Assembly: GCA_015680685.1 (NCBI GenBank) | Contig: MNCI01011946.1 | Location: 129,035 to 193,034 of the forward strand | Direction of reading: 5' to 3' | Length of the DNA stretch: 64,000 nt | Source: Gnetum montanum | Lineage: Eukaryota > Streptophyta > Gnetopsida > Gnetales > Gnetaceae | Part shown: piece after piece, positions 41,946-54,051 of the stretch | Layout of the letters: each line of letters opens with the position of its first letter | How positions within the stretch are numbered: the first letter of the stretch is position 1 | The notes under the pieces: model-generated | What the model saw: only the letters and a program-made list of their open reading frames with translations | Databases searched by the model: none | Told to the model about the DNA's origin: nothing | Made by a program: the position numbers and the translations under genes

Positions 41946-44174
41946 GATTTTGGATATTTGGTGAAGACTCTGTCCCAAATTATCTTCTAACTATTCACTA
42001 TTTGACGAAATCTCTCTTTAATTTTTACGTGTATGTTCTCTAATGCAATATTATTTTTTGGTGGTTTTTTTGTCTCTGTTTAAGACAACAATGATTTTGG
42101 ATAAAGCTGGTACAAGTTTTTTTCATGGAAATTTATCATCTTGAGAGAAGATTTTACAGGCTAGCTTTCTCCTTGCAAATATCAGCAGCTTTAACAGATA
42201 ATTCACGTTAAAGAAGATAACTGAAGACTCGTTATAGATTACTTAATTTTCAAACAATTGGCTGAAGCTAAAACATAATTTAGTACATTCCCTTATGTGC
42301 TGTCAGATATCAGGAACTTTGGTTTCCACAGAATTGCTGTTTAAATCACATTTGGTATAGTAGTAAGCTGACTCCATTTTGTTTGATCAAGGGTACGATG
42401 ATGATGATGATTTAGTATGATAGCAGTTTGACTATTGGAATAAGGGTATGATGATGATGATTTAGTTTGATAGCAGTTTCACTAAATTCACAAGTTGGGA
42501 TCAATTCAAATTTTTTATTATTAATTTTACCAATCAGCTTTTAAATACTCTTGCTTCAGTATTTTCTGCACCATCTTTTCTAGCTAACCATAGCATTCTT
42601 TGTATTATACATAACTTCCATTTTGTTTTCTTGATGAAGTTATAAATCATACCTGATTTAAACAATCTGTTTTGTAGAACTTTCAATAACTCCATCAGTT
42701 TATCAGGTGATATGTAATCATGAAATTTAACTCTAGGATAATTGGAGGATTATGTTGCTAAAAACTATGAAATTGATCAATATTACTGGCATTTCGAAGC
42801 AGATTTGTAACTGTTATGCTTCTTGTAGCCATTTCAGCCTAACGTTAATGCTAGGGCTTTGAGGCTGCCCGTTCTTTGGAAGTCTGTCAACATTGTAGAC
42901 ATGATTTTAGTAATTTTGATTTCCAGCTCAAGATTCCATTCACGATGAATTGTAATTAACCATGGCAACATTTGGGCTGATATCTTAAATGAAAAAGAAG
43001 TGCACCATTTCAAAGAAAAATATTAACTATCATGTTATGAAAGAACTATATGGCATATCACTATCACAATTTTCCTAACCGTTTTTTAAAATGAAAAGGA
43101 AGTACAAAGAAGTTATGAAGCTTAATTAGAAAACTAAACATCAGGTAAATTCAGCTAGAAAAATTAGAGAACCAAGTCATTCAAATTAGGAACTCGAAAA
43201 GGTGTGCATCAAAATTAAATCATTTCATTAGCTCATTCTTTTAATCATTTGAAATTAGTAGGATTGTTCTTATCATTATAGACGACACATGCAAGGTTTG
43301 CATAGTGATGAGACATGGCAATAATGCTTTAATGCAATCCATTTCTCATTTTTCCATTGTTAATGACCAAAACTTGAGAACAGCTTATAGTCTTCAGTTC
43401 AGTCTCACATAAATTCAAGTAAGATTATAGAGTTTTTGCTCAAATTCTTGCACTTTAAATTGAAAAAAAGCAATGGTTTTGTCTCCACATGGATAATACA
43501 TTATGAGCACATGTCATCATCAATTATGCCTTTGCATTTTTTGACAAATGTAACAATTTAGAAAAGAAAACTTTATGTAAGGTAAGAGTGTTAAATGCCA
43601 CAACTAATCCTTAATTTTTGAAATTAAATTTTTTGAAGTTGATCATTTTCGTATCCCTAATATCATTAGTAGGTGTTTGATATGCATCATGTAAATAACA
43701 TGTAGAATCATCCCATTTAATAATACCTCTCAATATGTGATTTGAACCAATCTTTAAAACTTTAAAAGCTATGCCAAATTGGGCTTGCCCTTATAATGCA
43801 GGAAGCATTATAGGGTAAAGATCCACTTTACGTAGTCTTTGTAACTATGAACCCAATGTAGACTATGGGCCCAATGTTTATTTAAAGTGTATAATTATCA
43901 AATTAATTTTCTAAGAGTAAAATTAATATTTAAGAGATACCTAATACCCTAGCTTCTAATTTCCATAGATGTACAAAATGGAAGGAATAGAAATTACTAT
44001 TTGACTATAAAAGTACTCACAAGTGCTTTATAAATAGATAGCATGTAGAAGGGTCATGAGGAGCACTAATTTGATGAACCGAAGCATGCTTGCCTTGGAA
44101 AGAAATTTACCAATCAAATCATTTTAAATTGAACCCCTTATTCTATTCAGAAAAATAGAAATGACAAGTTATTT
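41946..44174 (+). other. 3' UTR and downstream flank of the ROP gene
   Basis: The first few hundred bases are probably 3' UTR. AATGCAATATTATT near 42049 is a weak poly(A) candidate. A local imperfect duplication of about 50 bp with GATGATGATGATTTAGT and TTGATAGCAGTTT blocks lies at about 42391-42485. The rest is AT-rich with no coding frame and no element I recognise. The 43850-44170 portion carries TATAAATA-like motifs but no convincing gene. Confidence 0.5.
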
Positions 44175-44179
44175 GGTAG

Positions 44180-44968
44180 TGATGAGCGGCGAGGTACCCC
44201 TATGCTCAACCATACAAATACGAGTGTTTCACGCACGATCTAGTCAAATTCCAAGGAGTAAGTGCCTATGCGCCTTTGTGGAACAATAACAGGTTGATTA
44301 ATTGTTGTCTTCCCAAACTTACTTGTATGTCATGGTTGTATGGTTAAGTAAGCTTGAGGCATATGATTTTTATGGCTTTTATGTGTTTTATATCCTGTGC
44401 TAATAAGGAGGGGGAGAGAGATAACTAAGTAACTAATCTAATTTAACTATTCATTAGCTAAGTTCTAATTACTCCTAACACCAATATCTGTTCCCTCTTG
44501 CCGTACACATCCTGAACCAGTGCAACGCTACTGGGATTACCAAACACTAATCTGGGTTACCAAGCGCTACACGCATGCTCGAAGCGGCTGTACTAAATGT
44601 ATTTAACTAAGAGAGTTGTAGGGTGAGAGAAATCATTAATCAACTAAGAAAGCATTAAATAATAATTAACACTAAATAATCTATTCTATATGCTGCAAGG
44701 TTTATCATAAAGTCTGTCTTTATTATCGTACACAAAGTGTGCTTAGGTACACAATGCTCGAATAAAGATCCGTTCACTCTATGACTCCTACTGCAAGCAC
44801 GCAAAAATAATTCTAACTCTGGAGGAAAAAAATGGCAAAGAGTTTGGCTAAAAGGACTAACTTCTAATGTGGAAACCAAGGGCGTGGCCTCTTATTTATA
44901 GGCAAGGAGACAGGTTGTGATATTGGGTATCTGACATCGCATGGTTGATTCGATATCGCGGTTCATCA
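44180..44968 (-). repeat. 3' LTR of element C
   Basis: A 789-bp LTR from TGATGAGCGGCGAGG to CGCGGTTCATCA on the + strand. The polypurine tract, read as TACCCCCACAATT on the + strand (44969-44981), abuts it. The poly(A) hairpin arms are GTCTTTATT (44716-44724) and AATAAAGAT (44761-44769). One GATATC motif remains at its outer end. Confidence 0.93.
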
Positions 44969-46850
44969 TACCCCCACAATTGAATGAAAACTCATCCTCA
45001 AGTTCCTTACAAAATATTAAGAAGGTATGGGATTATTGACTGAATGACCATTAACAATGGAGCGGGGTGACAGACTCAACGTGCCCGATGAACAAATCAA
45101 CAATACAATACATGACAACATTACTGTCCATGACCACAAAAGTGAACACTGTACATAAATGACATCCAGCCTTGTTTGGCAGCTGGAAGAGAAGGAAAGA
45201 GAGAAAGAAGAAGACGTGTTACCGTCGATGCCAAGATTGTGCCTTCTGTTGTTTATCCATAGTCACACCACCAATCTTGCTCGTTTCATAAATGTTCCAG
45301 TTCTGGTCCATCCTGAGTGTTTTCCTCTAGGCCCAATCCATTGTTGTATGATCACCATCGGCACACACAACACAGTCACAAATGAGCGAGGGTAGATAAA
45401 TCACAATGTAGTTGATACCTTGCCTCGATGTAAAGTGCATTGGATGAGTTGTGGTTATGGCAGATATTGATTCTGGAGTTTAACACTGGTGACTACCCAG
45501 GGTGTAGGGGTTAGGAAAAATTGAAACATTTTGTGCTAGGCCCCCATGACTAAGAGCAAACCTCCGATAGTGATAGGGTGGAAAAAGATAAGGAATAAGA
45601 AAGGTGGAGAAAAAGTAACAATGGCAATGCCAATAAAATGGATGTCATGGATGGGGATGAAACAAAAATTGTTGATTGCATGAAATTTTTTAAGGAAAAG
45701 ATGTTAACAAATGCACCAAAAAGGAATGTTAGTGGGTCCTCCCCAAAGAAGGCTCATGCCCTTGATGCCCTAACAAGCCCACAAACCAAAGAGTCCATAG
45801 GCTCTAGGAATGTCATTGGGAAGCAAGAGTTAAAAAATTACCCACAAGAAATTACCAAGGAAGAACAATGCATCAACCAAGATACAGACTAATGAGAAAA
45901 TCGACAATGAGGTGAGAAATGGAAAAGAAAGGTGGAGAGGAGAGAATGAAATGGAAACCTAAGAACAAGGTTGTGTAAAGTCCCTTGTGTGTTTCATGGT
46001 TAATGTGATCGAGTAGAACTCATTCAAAATCTAGGCTCAACAAACCACATTCAGTGACCTCGCATTAGCACATTTAACCAACCCATCCTCTTGAAGCAAC
46101 AAGAATGCCTCTACAAAAAGTCACCACCATTCCGAGGAGAGTGAGATGGAGAACTAGGAAGCGAGAAAGGGCCTTAGTTAGAGGGAACCTTCAAGCATGG
46201 GTAACATGTCTTTCCAGTGCCATAACCAGTGTGTGTAACCCAAGTTCATTATTGTGTTTAAGGGTTGTGCTTTGAATTCTCACTATTTTTTTTGTGTTTT
46301 TGTGTGAGAACCACACCATGCAAAGACTTATTTTTATGTACTTAACTTCTGGTGATTTGATGAATGGTTAGAATGGCAGAAAACCCAAGGAAAAAGTATC
46401 CGAGCACTTAAGAGAATAGCCAACACCAATGCATCAAATCCCTTTGAAGTCACACCCATTTCATCCCTTGAGTCCTTAATTTGAGAAATACCCAGCCACC
46501 AATTTGTTAATAGTTTTATTAGAGAAAGGGACTGTACAGCTCTAAGCCAAGGGAGACCATAGGATTTTATGGATGTATGAACAACATGGAATCATTGCCT
46601 GTTTAATCAAAAAAGCTATACCTTAATATCAACATCATACTTCAAAGGTAAAATTCAAACATTAGCAATCAATATGATATTATTCATACCACCATCATAA
46701 ACACTTATTGGGTGACGAACAAAACAAAATCACAAGAAGAAATGGTAAAAATATGAACGATGGTGTTAAAAAAAAAAGAAAGATTAAAGAAATGTGCAAA
46801 ACAAAAATGTGTAAAACAAAAATTTAGAAAGAGTTGAGGGGCTTCAATGA
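44969..46850 (-). other. 3' non-coding region of element C, including polypurine tract
   Basis: Read on the minus strand: a purine run TCATGGGGGAGATGG right at the integrase end (46857-46875); two units of the T-rich 15-mer; the conserved hairpin (46264-46317); a single ACATGTTACCCAT motif (about 46200); the GGGCATGAGCCTTC with GGGGAGGACCCA motif (about 45735-45765); a second TCATGGGGGCC (about 45538-45548); and the polypurine tract. The open frame at 45638-45892 on the + strand has no family features, and I regard it as chance. Confidence 0.75.
46264..46317 (-). other. Conserved 3'-region hairpin with A-rich loop (element C)
   Basis: On the + strand GTGCTTTGAATTCTCAC pairs with GTGAGAACCACACC. 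On the transcribed minus strand this is GGTGTGGTTCTCAC with an A-rich loop and GTGAGAATTC, the same helices as in element A. Confidence 0.6.
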
Positions 46851-48226
46851 TTAGCAGAGATGGCCATCTCCCCCATGACTGAGTTGGAAAGAGGAGATCC
46901 GAAATAATGAGCAAGGTTGCCCACCTATAGAGGTAGCATATGTTATGGCTGTCCTAAACTCATGGAAAGGTTTTGTTTGTTGCACGTTGACTAACAGTCT
47001 TTTATCTGGGCTCTCAGGTTTATATATGGTCATGGCTCTTAAAGGAAAAGTTTCATAGATAATGGAAGGTCCTTTCCATAGTGTTTGAAATTTGGTATGT
47101 TGTGACACATGTGTGGGGTTTCAGTAGAGAACCTTATCTCCTGGCTGATACTTACCTTTCCTAATTTTCAAGTCATGATGTTATTTATTAAATGCCTTGT
47201 GCAACTCATTAGATGACAGGGTAGCTAGTCAGTTCTCATCTAGTAAGTTAAGAGTCATCAACCTTTGTTTTTGTGCTAGATCAAGGTCAAGGTTAAGGTC
47301 ACATGTTGTGGGTAGTGTACAGAGCTCAGTTTGGATAGGGAGTGTTGGAAGTTTTCCATACACTAACTTGTAGGAAGAGTAGCCTATAGGGATTTTCAAT
47401 GTGGATCGGTATGCCCAAAGAGAATCATTCAATTTAGTGCTCCAGTCTCACCTATACTTGCTAATGGTTCTGGTCAGTATCTTAGTAATCTCCCTGTTGG
47501 TGACCTCGACTTGACTATTTGCTTGGGGGTGGTATGGTGTAGTCAATTTGTGCTCCACCCTTAAGCATTGCATTAACTTCCAAAAAGTTGCACCTATAAA
47601 GTGTGTACCATTATCTGAGATGAGTGCATGCGGCACACCAAACCTATTAACGACTTGTTGTTGAACAAATCGTGCAGTTATAGACGATGTGCAATCTTTA
47701 ACCGCAACTACTTCAGTCCATTTTGTTAAGTAGTCTACGACAACTATGATGTAAGCTTTTCCATTGGACATTGGTGTAATGGGCCCCATAAAATCAATTC
47801 CCCAAATGTTGAAGGGTTCTAATGATTGAATCCATTATTGTGGATCCTCCATTCTAGCAGTCATTCCCCCATCATGTTGGCAACACTCACAATATTGGAT
47901 GAATTGATGGGTGTCTTAGAACAAGGTAGGCCAATAATACCCTGCAAGCAGGATCATGATGGTTGTTCGTCTCCCTGCATAATGACCCCCACAAGGGCCC
48001 TCATGAGCATCTTGGAGAACTCGCAGTTGATGTCCATTAGGAACACACCATTGAACCAAGCCATTGGGACATACTTTGTAAAGTTGTCCATTGATTTCCA
48101 TAAAGTACTTGGCTCTATGAAGAAATTGTTGTTTCTTCTTAAGGTATAGCTCTTATGGTGTTTGTTGGGTAAGGAGATAGGTAAGATTGCTACTGTATCA
48201 GTTTGTCTCCATGGGTGATTGGTCAT
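46851..48226 (-). pseudogene. Integrase of element C (near-intact core)
   Basis: The N-terminal zinc region keeps an H-x-H and CxxC pattern (HEGPCGGHYAG, then CECCQHDGG, about 47870-48010). In the core the catalytic residues lie in [13 protein letters not shown] (first D, near 47800), [13 protein letters not shown] (second D, near 47620) and [14 protein letters not shown] (E, near 47500). The C-terminal part has YGKLPTLPIQTELC and FQTLWKGPSIIYETF. It ends SHGGDGHLC at 46851. Stops near 47446 and 47828 and frame shifts interrupt it. There is no chromodomain. Confidence 0.88.
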
Positions 48227-49955
48227 TCACTACACTAGTAAAGAGGAACTCATCAGGGAAGTGATCGGAAATGGGATACTTATCCTCTTTGTTGTCCTAG
48301 TGCAATCAAGATAAATGATTGGCAAGTATGTTCTCGGTGCCTTTACGATCGATCATTGTTAAATCGAACTCTTGTAGGATTACTAACCATCATATAATAT
48401 AGAGGCTTACCATTGGCTTATTCATGAGGAACCAGATTACACTATGATCTGTGTGTATGAATACTTTGTACCCCAATACATAGTGCCTAAATTTTTCTAG
48501 TGCAAACACTACAGCCATTAATTCTTTTTCCATAGTAGTGTAGTTAAGTTGTTCACTAGCTATACTTCTACTTGCATAGTGGATGTAATAAGGACATTTC
48601 TGGTCATCTAACTATGTAAGTACGGCTCCTAAGGCATAGTTAGACGCATCAGTCATGACATGGAATGGACTGAACCAGTTAGGAGCTTGTAGAATGGGTG
48701 TTTCTACCAGCTTTTGCTTCAAAGTTTGGAAAGCTAGTTCACATTCCCTGGTCCACTTGAAGGGTATGTCCTTTTTTGTTAACTCTACCAATGGTTTGGC
48801 AATCTTCGAAAAGTTCTCTATGAATCTCCTATAGTAGCCAGTGTGTCTAAAGAATGACTGAATGTCTTTGAAAGTTTCTGGTTGATGGGTGATTCCTTGG
48901 ATGACTTTGATTTTCTCAGGGTCTACCTTTATCCCTGCATGTGAAATTTTATGTCCAAGTACTACGCCTTCTTAGACCATCAAATGGCTTTTTTTCTAGT
49001 TGAGCCTCAGATTAGTTTCTACGCATCTTTTCAACACTTTCTCTAATCGGTCCAAGGATTGATTAAAAATTGCTCCGTAGGTGGAGAAGTCATCCATAAA
49101 GACTTCCACACCATTTCCTATCTGCTGCTGGAATATGCTTAGAACTAAGCATTGAAACCTGACAGGGGCATTGCACAAGCCAAATGACATTTATTTGTAT
49201 GCAAACCTTCTCCAAGGACTGGTGAACATAGTTTTGGCTTGGTCTTCTGAGGCTATTTGCATTTGGTTGTATTCGCTATAGCCATCTAGAAAACTATAAT
49301 AGTGATGCCCTACGATTGTGTCTAAGACTTGGTCAACAAATGGCAATGGAAAGTGAACCTTGAATGTTGCCATGTTTAGCAGCCTAAAATCTATGCACAT
49401 CCTTCATTTGCCTCCCTTTTTAGGCACGATTACTAAGGGGCTAACCCATTCTCTATCAACGATGGGGTATATGAACCCAGCCTTTAGAAGCTATTTGATT
49501 TCTTCTTTTACTACTTGCTTCAACTTTGGATTTAATTGCCTCTATGGTTGTTTTCGAGGCTTCATGGAGGAGTCAGTGTAAATCCTATGCTGGCATATCC
49601 TAGGATCTATTCCAGTTAATTCTGGATATGACTAGGCGAAGGCTTTTGACCATTTGTTTATTACCTTTAGCAGACTCTCTTTTTGTTGCGGAGCAAGTCT
49701 TGTGTTGATGATTATCGATTTTCCATTCTTAAGGAATGTGTATTCCATACCGATGGGCAATGGTTTTAGCTCTAGGGGCTCTTGTTTAAATTTCTTAGAA
49801 ATTTCCAACTTCCCCCAGTTGATGTTTTCTAAATTAGGACTTGGAAGTTGGCAATGGACTTGCTCTAATGCGTCTATACTATCTATGTAAGTGCAAGTCA
49901 AACCCTTAGTTAGTTCCATGCACATAAGTGAGCTATTTTCTTGATCAACTATCAA
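48227..49955 (-). pseudogene. Reverse transcriptase and RNase H of element C
   Basis: The RT linker runs 49955-49632. The palm includes CIDFRLLNMATFKVHFPLPF (about 49400-49340) and FLDGYSEYNQMQIA. The catalytic box is EVFMDDFSTYG near 49075-49110, with both aspartates present; FMDD is the usual Athila form. RNase H (about 48665-48295) keeps TDASNYALG, EKELMAVVFALEKFRHY and TDHSVIWFLM. The final acidic residue is changed (ANHLS for ADHLS). A few stops remain, but C is the least damaged RT in the window. Confidence 0.88.
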
Positions 49956-50059
49956 CCACTAGGTGTCTTCTTGTTGTGTGGTTGCTGCATACAGGCACCT
50001 TTGTATGTTGATCATTTGTGCACGCTGATTGCATGCAGGCAATGTTAAACTTTGCACAA

Positions 50060-50690
50060 CCCATGATCTCTACACACAATTGCACCTTGTGTTACTGTAT
50101 GTGATGCATGGAAGCTTCTTCTTCTTGATATTTCTGAGAGTATTTTCCTTAGATATTTCAAGGGAAAGATCACAAATACCTAGGCATGCATCAATAGTGC
50201 TTAGCCATGCCCTTCCCATTATGAATTGGAAGTCCCCCTTACTATTATTCACTTGAATCACTAGGAAGTCAACTAGATATGACCATCCACAAATAGTGGT
50301 AACAATGTCCTCCACTAATCCTAAGGGAACAATGATGGACTGGTCGGCTAACTCTAAACAGACATTGCTATTTTTTAATGGGGGCAGGTTCCAGGCCTTA
50401 TACATTTCTTGCGATATTAGGTTGACACCGGAACCTAAATCTAAAAGAGCTTTGCATGGCTTATTCCCAGCAATTTGTAGATATATTAGGGAACTCCCAG
50501 GATCAGAGAATTTCCTGGGTTGGTGGCCAACTTTGATCCATCTGTAACGACATGTGTTAACATGACCGTATGCGTTGAATGTGGTGTTAAGTTCAAACGG
50601 GGCTCTGAAGCTTTAGTTGATACAGAGACATCCAAAGACTTAGCCACTTGGGGTTGCAAAGGCTTGGTTGGACTATTGGTTATAAAGAAA
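50060..50690 (-). pseudogene. Protease of element C
   Basis: Retropepsin domain with ALLDLGSGVNLIS at about 50440-50480; the DLG form is common in Athila. It is followed by MYKAWNLPPLKNSN, the strand LELADQSIIVPLGLVED, and FIMGRAWLSTIDA near 50200. The domain is nearly continuous, and a frame change lies just before the MYKAWN block. Confidence 0.82.
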
Positions 50691-50692
50691 GA

Positions 50693-53109
50693 TCATTTCT
50701 TCGTATGATTATCAGAACCAATAGTAGGTTGAAGATTAATAGCCCTTGTGGCATTGCATTGTTGTGGTTGAGCAGGGAGTTCACCTTGCATTGCTGGAGC
50801 AGGTGGTAATGGAGCTATTGGTGGGAGAGATGTGGTCAGATTGAAAGGATGGTATACTTGTAGAATATCCCCCCTAGGAGAGGGATTCCTATAGTACTCA
50901 TGAGCTTGGTAGTGGTGTTGGGAAGTAACGTGACCAACAAAGTCACCCAGAGAGATTGGATGTTGCACGTAATATCCATATGGGTTAGGTTCCCGGTAAG
51001 GATATTGTTGCCTTGGTGGTGGCATTCCCCATGATTGTGGATGCTGCCATTGTTGATGTTGCTTCATTGGTTGTGGTGGAGTTCCACTTGGATAATACAT
51101 TAAAGGTTGGTGGAACTATCTTGGGTTACCTTGGGGATAAGGTAACTTTCGGGATGTTTTCCGTTTGTTTAAACGTGGATTAAGTGCATACACCCTAGAC
51201 TCCTGTAGATGTGAGATCATAGGGAAACATCCCTTAGGATGTTCATATTAACATATCTCGCATTCACTATCATTTTCTATATCTGAGTCCACAACCTCTT
51301 CAATAATAGCAACTTTACCCTTACCCTTGTTATGTGCATTTTCTGCTTCTCTCTTTTTTCTTTTGTCATGATCACTACCTCACTCCCTAGACTCCTCTAC
51401 TACTTTGAGCACAGTTTGAAACCTACTATCTAGGGAGTCCCACATTTAATCTACCTTTGCCGATACTTCTGATGCTAACTTTTGGATAGGCAAGGTTTTC
51501 CTATTCACCTTTTCTTCAAGTGGTGACTCTTCCTCATCCTCACAAAATCTTACTCCCTTATTTTGGAGGGAAGGATCTCGATTATATTCTTCCACACACT
51601 CTCTTTTTTGTAGCTCACCTTCTTCCTTAGCAACTTGCCCTAGTAGCCTATGAATTTGATGGGACCTAAGCTCAGATAACCTCCCTTGGGCATAAGTCCC
51701 AAGGGTTCTTCTCATTTCATGCCTAAGCCCATCTACGAGATGGCGTAGTTGATCTCTCTGTGAATAACCATGGCTAGGACAATGATGTAGTAGTGCATAA
51801 TAGTAGCCCATGGCAACATCCAACAGTTCATGACTTCCTTGTTTCCATCCTTAGATTTGCTTTTGTAGGTTAGACACTCGGGAGTACATTTGGTACTTAT
51901 CGTTGAACAATTATAACATAGTACTCCACCTACTAATGGTTTTTGATTTTAAGGACTGGTACCAACTTTCAAATTTTTTTATTAGTGTTCGTGGGAACAA
52001 CTTAAGTTTTTGCCACTCGTTTTCTATGTTTTGCAAGGCACACGCATCATGAAATGCTTGTAAGTGATTTTGAGGATCAACGTTATATCCCCCTTTAAAT
52101 CGTGGGATGTTATTCATGTCTAACCTCTTGATCCTACTATTTTTTGGTGCCTTGTTGGAACTCTCACAACCTTAGTTATATCTAGCATGCTTCACATACT
52201 GAGTAGGGGTTCATCATGATAATCTCGTTCATAGCATCTATGGTGCCTACATGGTTCCCTATTCTCCCCTCTTCTATGGCATGATTCCCTAGAGTTCCCT
52301 CGTCCTCTATCTCGATTGTCTCATCTGTGACTTCCACTTTGTTTGCCCTTATTCTCACAATCTGCTTCTCTATGGCTATGTTCGGACACAAAAGGAGAGG
52401 GTGAAAGAGATGATGAAGGTGAAGAAGGAGAACTGCCATCATGACAGTGTTTACTACTTTCTCTTCGGTGGTCTCTGCCTCGATCATGATTGCGATCAGA
52501 ATGCCCATCTTTGTCATGTGTCTTTGTTCCTTTTTTGAACACTTTGTGTCCATTGGTATCAGGACCTGGGTTCTGAATAGTAGAATGAATTTTATACACA
52601 ACCCCTTGGCCAAAGTCAAATGGAGGAACATCGTTCTGTGGGTGACTACTTGGGTTAGGTTCATCACCCTCAATTTCACTTAAAACATGGGGGGCATCCT
52701 TAGACCATTTTCCCTTCAAGGACTTATGGTGTCTCTCTTGTTGCAAATCCCTTTGACGTTGTGCTATGGTGGGATGGTAGTCTCTCGAATCATAGTCCTA
52801 TGTAATGTACTCTATGTGTAAGTGTTGCATGCCTATTCATGTGAGAGCATAAAGAAGCATACTTGGAACTGAATGGTCAGGAGGTAACATTATGTTACCT
52901 TCCAATTCACGCCAATGCAAGTCACGCCAATGCAGCTGTTCATCTTGGTGGAGAATAAAGGTAAAGTTGGGTACATATTCATCAAGATGGACATATACCA
53001 CACGAAACTGTTGAGGAATTGGTAGATCAATGTCATGTGTATCTTGTCACCGATTGCTTCTTGTGTTAGTCCTAGGTGGTGAAGTGCTTTTGTGCAAAGA
53101 AAAAGACAT
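50693..53109 (-). pseudogene. gag of element C
   Basis: The start is the ATG complementary to 53107-53109 (MSFSLHKSTSPPRTNT). Blocks in order: the N-terminal region with VHLDEYVPNFTFILHQDEQL; a charged and His/Ser-rich segment at 52321-52746; the Retrotrans_gag-like core at 51650-52117 (RFKGGYNVDPQNHLQAFHD; YYALLHHCPSHGYSQRD); a charged helix at 51446-51600; the knuckle near 51235-51275 (CEIC-x-YEHPKGC, CX2CX3HX3C); and the P/Y/Q-rich tail at 50693-51100. Four to six stops or frameshifts are present. Confidence 0.85.
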
Positions 53110-53222
53110 CATGTCTTGTTCAGTGTGCAATGTACTATTATCTTTTTCTTAATCAACCCTAATGGTTCATTCCAACGATGTAAATCATTTCCTAAGTTCT
53201 ACTTAGCGCACAAACAACTAAG

Positions 53223-53240
53223 TCCTAGGCAATGGTGCTA
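53223..53240 (-). other. Primer-binding site of element C (tRNA-Asp type, decayed)
   Basis: On the + strand TCCTAGGCAATGGTGCTA aligns to the reverse complement of the tRNA-Asp site with five mismatches, four of them C-to-T. It lies one base from the LTR. Confidence 0.8.
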
Positions 53241-53241
53241 A

Positions 53242-54046
53242 TGATGAGCGGCGAGGTACCCCTACACTCAAGCATACAAATATGAGTGTTTCATGCATGA
53301 TTCGGTCAAATTCCAAGGAATAAGTGCCTATGCACCTTTGTGGAACAATAACGGGTTGATTAATCGTTGTCTTCCCAAACTTACTTGTATGTCATAGTTG
53401 TATGGTTAAGCAAGCTTGAGGCATATGATTTTTATGGCTTTTATGTGTTTTATATCCTACACTAATAAGGATGGGAGAGAGATAACTAAGTAAATAATCT
53501 AATTTAACTATTCATTAGCTAAGTTCTAGTTACTCCTAACACCAATATTTGTTCCCACTTGTCGTACACATCCTAAACTAGTGCAATGCTGCTGGGATTA
53601 CCAAACGCTAATCGTTACTGGGTTACCAAGCACTACACACATGCTTGAAGCAGTCGTACTAAATGTATTTAACTAAGAGAGTTGTAGGGTGAGAGAAATC
53701 ATTAATCAACTAAGAAAGCATTAAATAATAAGTAACACTAATTAATCTATTCTATATTCTGCAAGGTTTATCATAAAGTCCATCTTTATTGCCGTACACA
53801 AAGTGTGCTTAGGTACACAATGCTCAAATAAAGATTCATTCACTCTATGACTCCTACTGCGGGCACATAGAAATAATTCTAACTCTGGAGGGAAAAAATG
53901 GCAAGAGTTTGGCTAAGGGACTAACTTCTAATGTGGAAACCAAGGGCGTCGCCTCTTATTTATAGGCAAGGAGATGGGCCGTGATATTGGGTATCTGAGA
54001 TCACATGGTTGATTTGATATCATGGACACGATATCATGGTTCATTA
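53242..54046 (-). repeat. 5' LTR of element C
   Basis: An 805-bp LTR from TGATGAGCGGCGAGG to ATGGTTCATTA on the + strand. The outer base pair has drifted (TTA for TCA). Two GATATC units lie next to the outer end (one in the 3' LTR). TATA and the hairpin are placed as in the 3' LTR. The duplication GGTAG follows at 54047-54051. Confidence 0.93.
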
Positions 54047-54051
54047 GGTAG

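Larger units (their letters stand above)
44180..54046 (-). mobile_element. Element C: complete family 1 Athila-like element, target duplication GGTAG
   Basis: A 9.87-kb element with both LTRs and the five-base duplication GGTAG at 44175-44179 and 54047-54051. On the minus strand: 5' LTR, primer site, gag, protease, RT, RNase H, integrase, 3' non-coding region, polypurine tract, 3' LTR. It lacks ORF3. Coding regions have fewer stops than in J, and several catalytic residues are intact, so it is among the younger copies. The LTRs differ by scattered substitutions and by one extra GATATC unit in the 5' LTR. It appears to have inserted into the LINE fragment on its right. Confidence 0.95.

Noticed and set aside
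43850-44170. Possible solo LTR of another family with TATAAATA and a short gene-like layout
   Set aside because: I could not find matching ends, a target duplication or a second copy in the window.
45159-45892. Plus-strand frames of 78 and 84 codons in the C 3' region
   Set aside because: They lie antisense to conserved non-coding motifs of the element and have no counterpart kept open in A.
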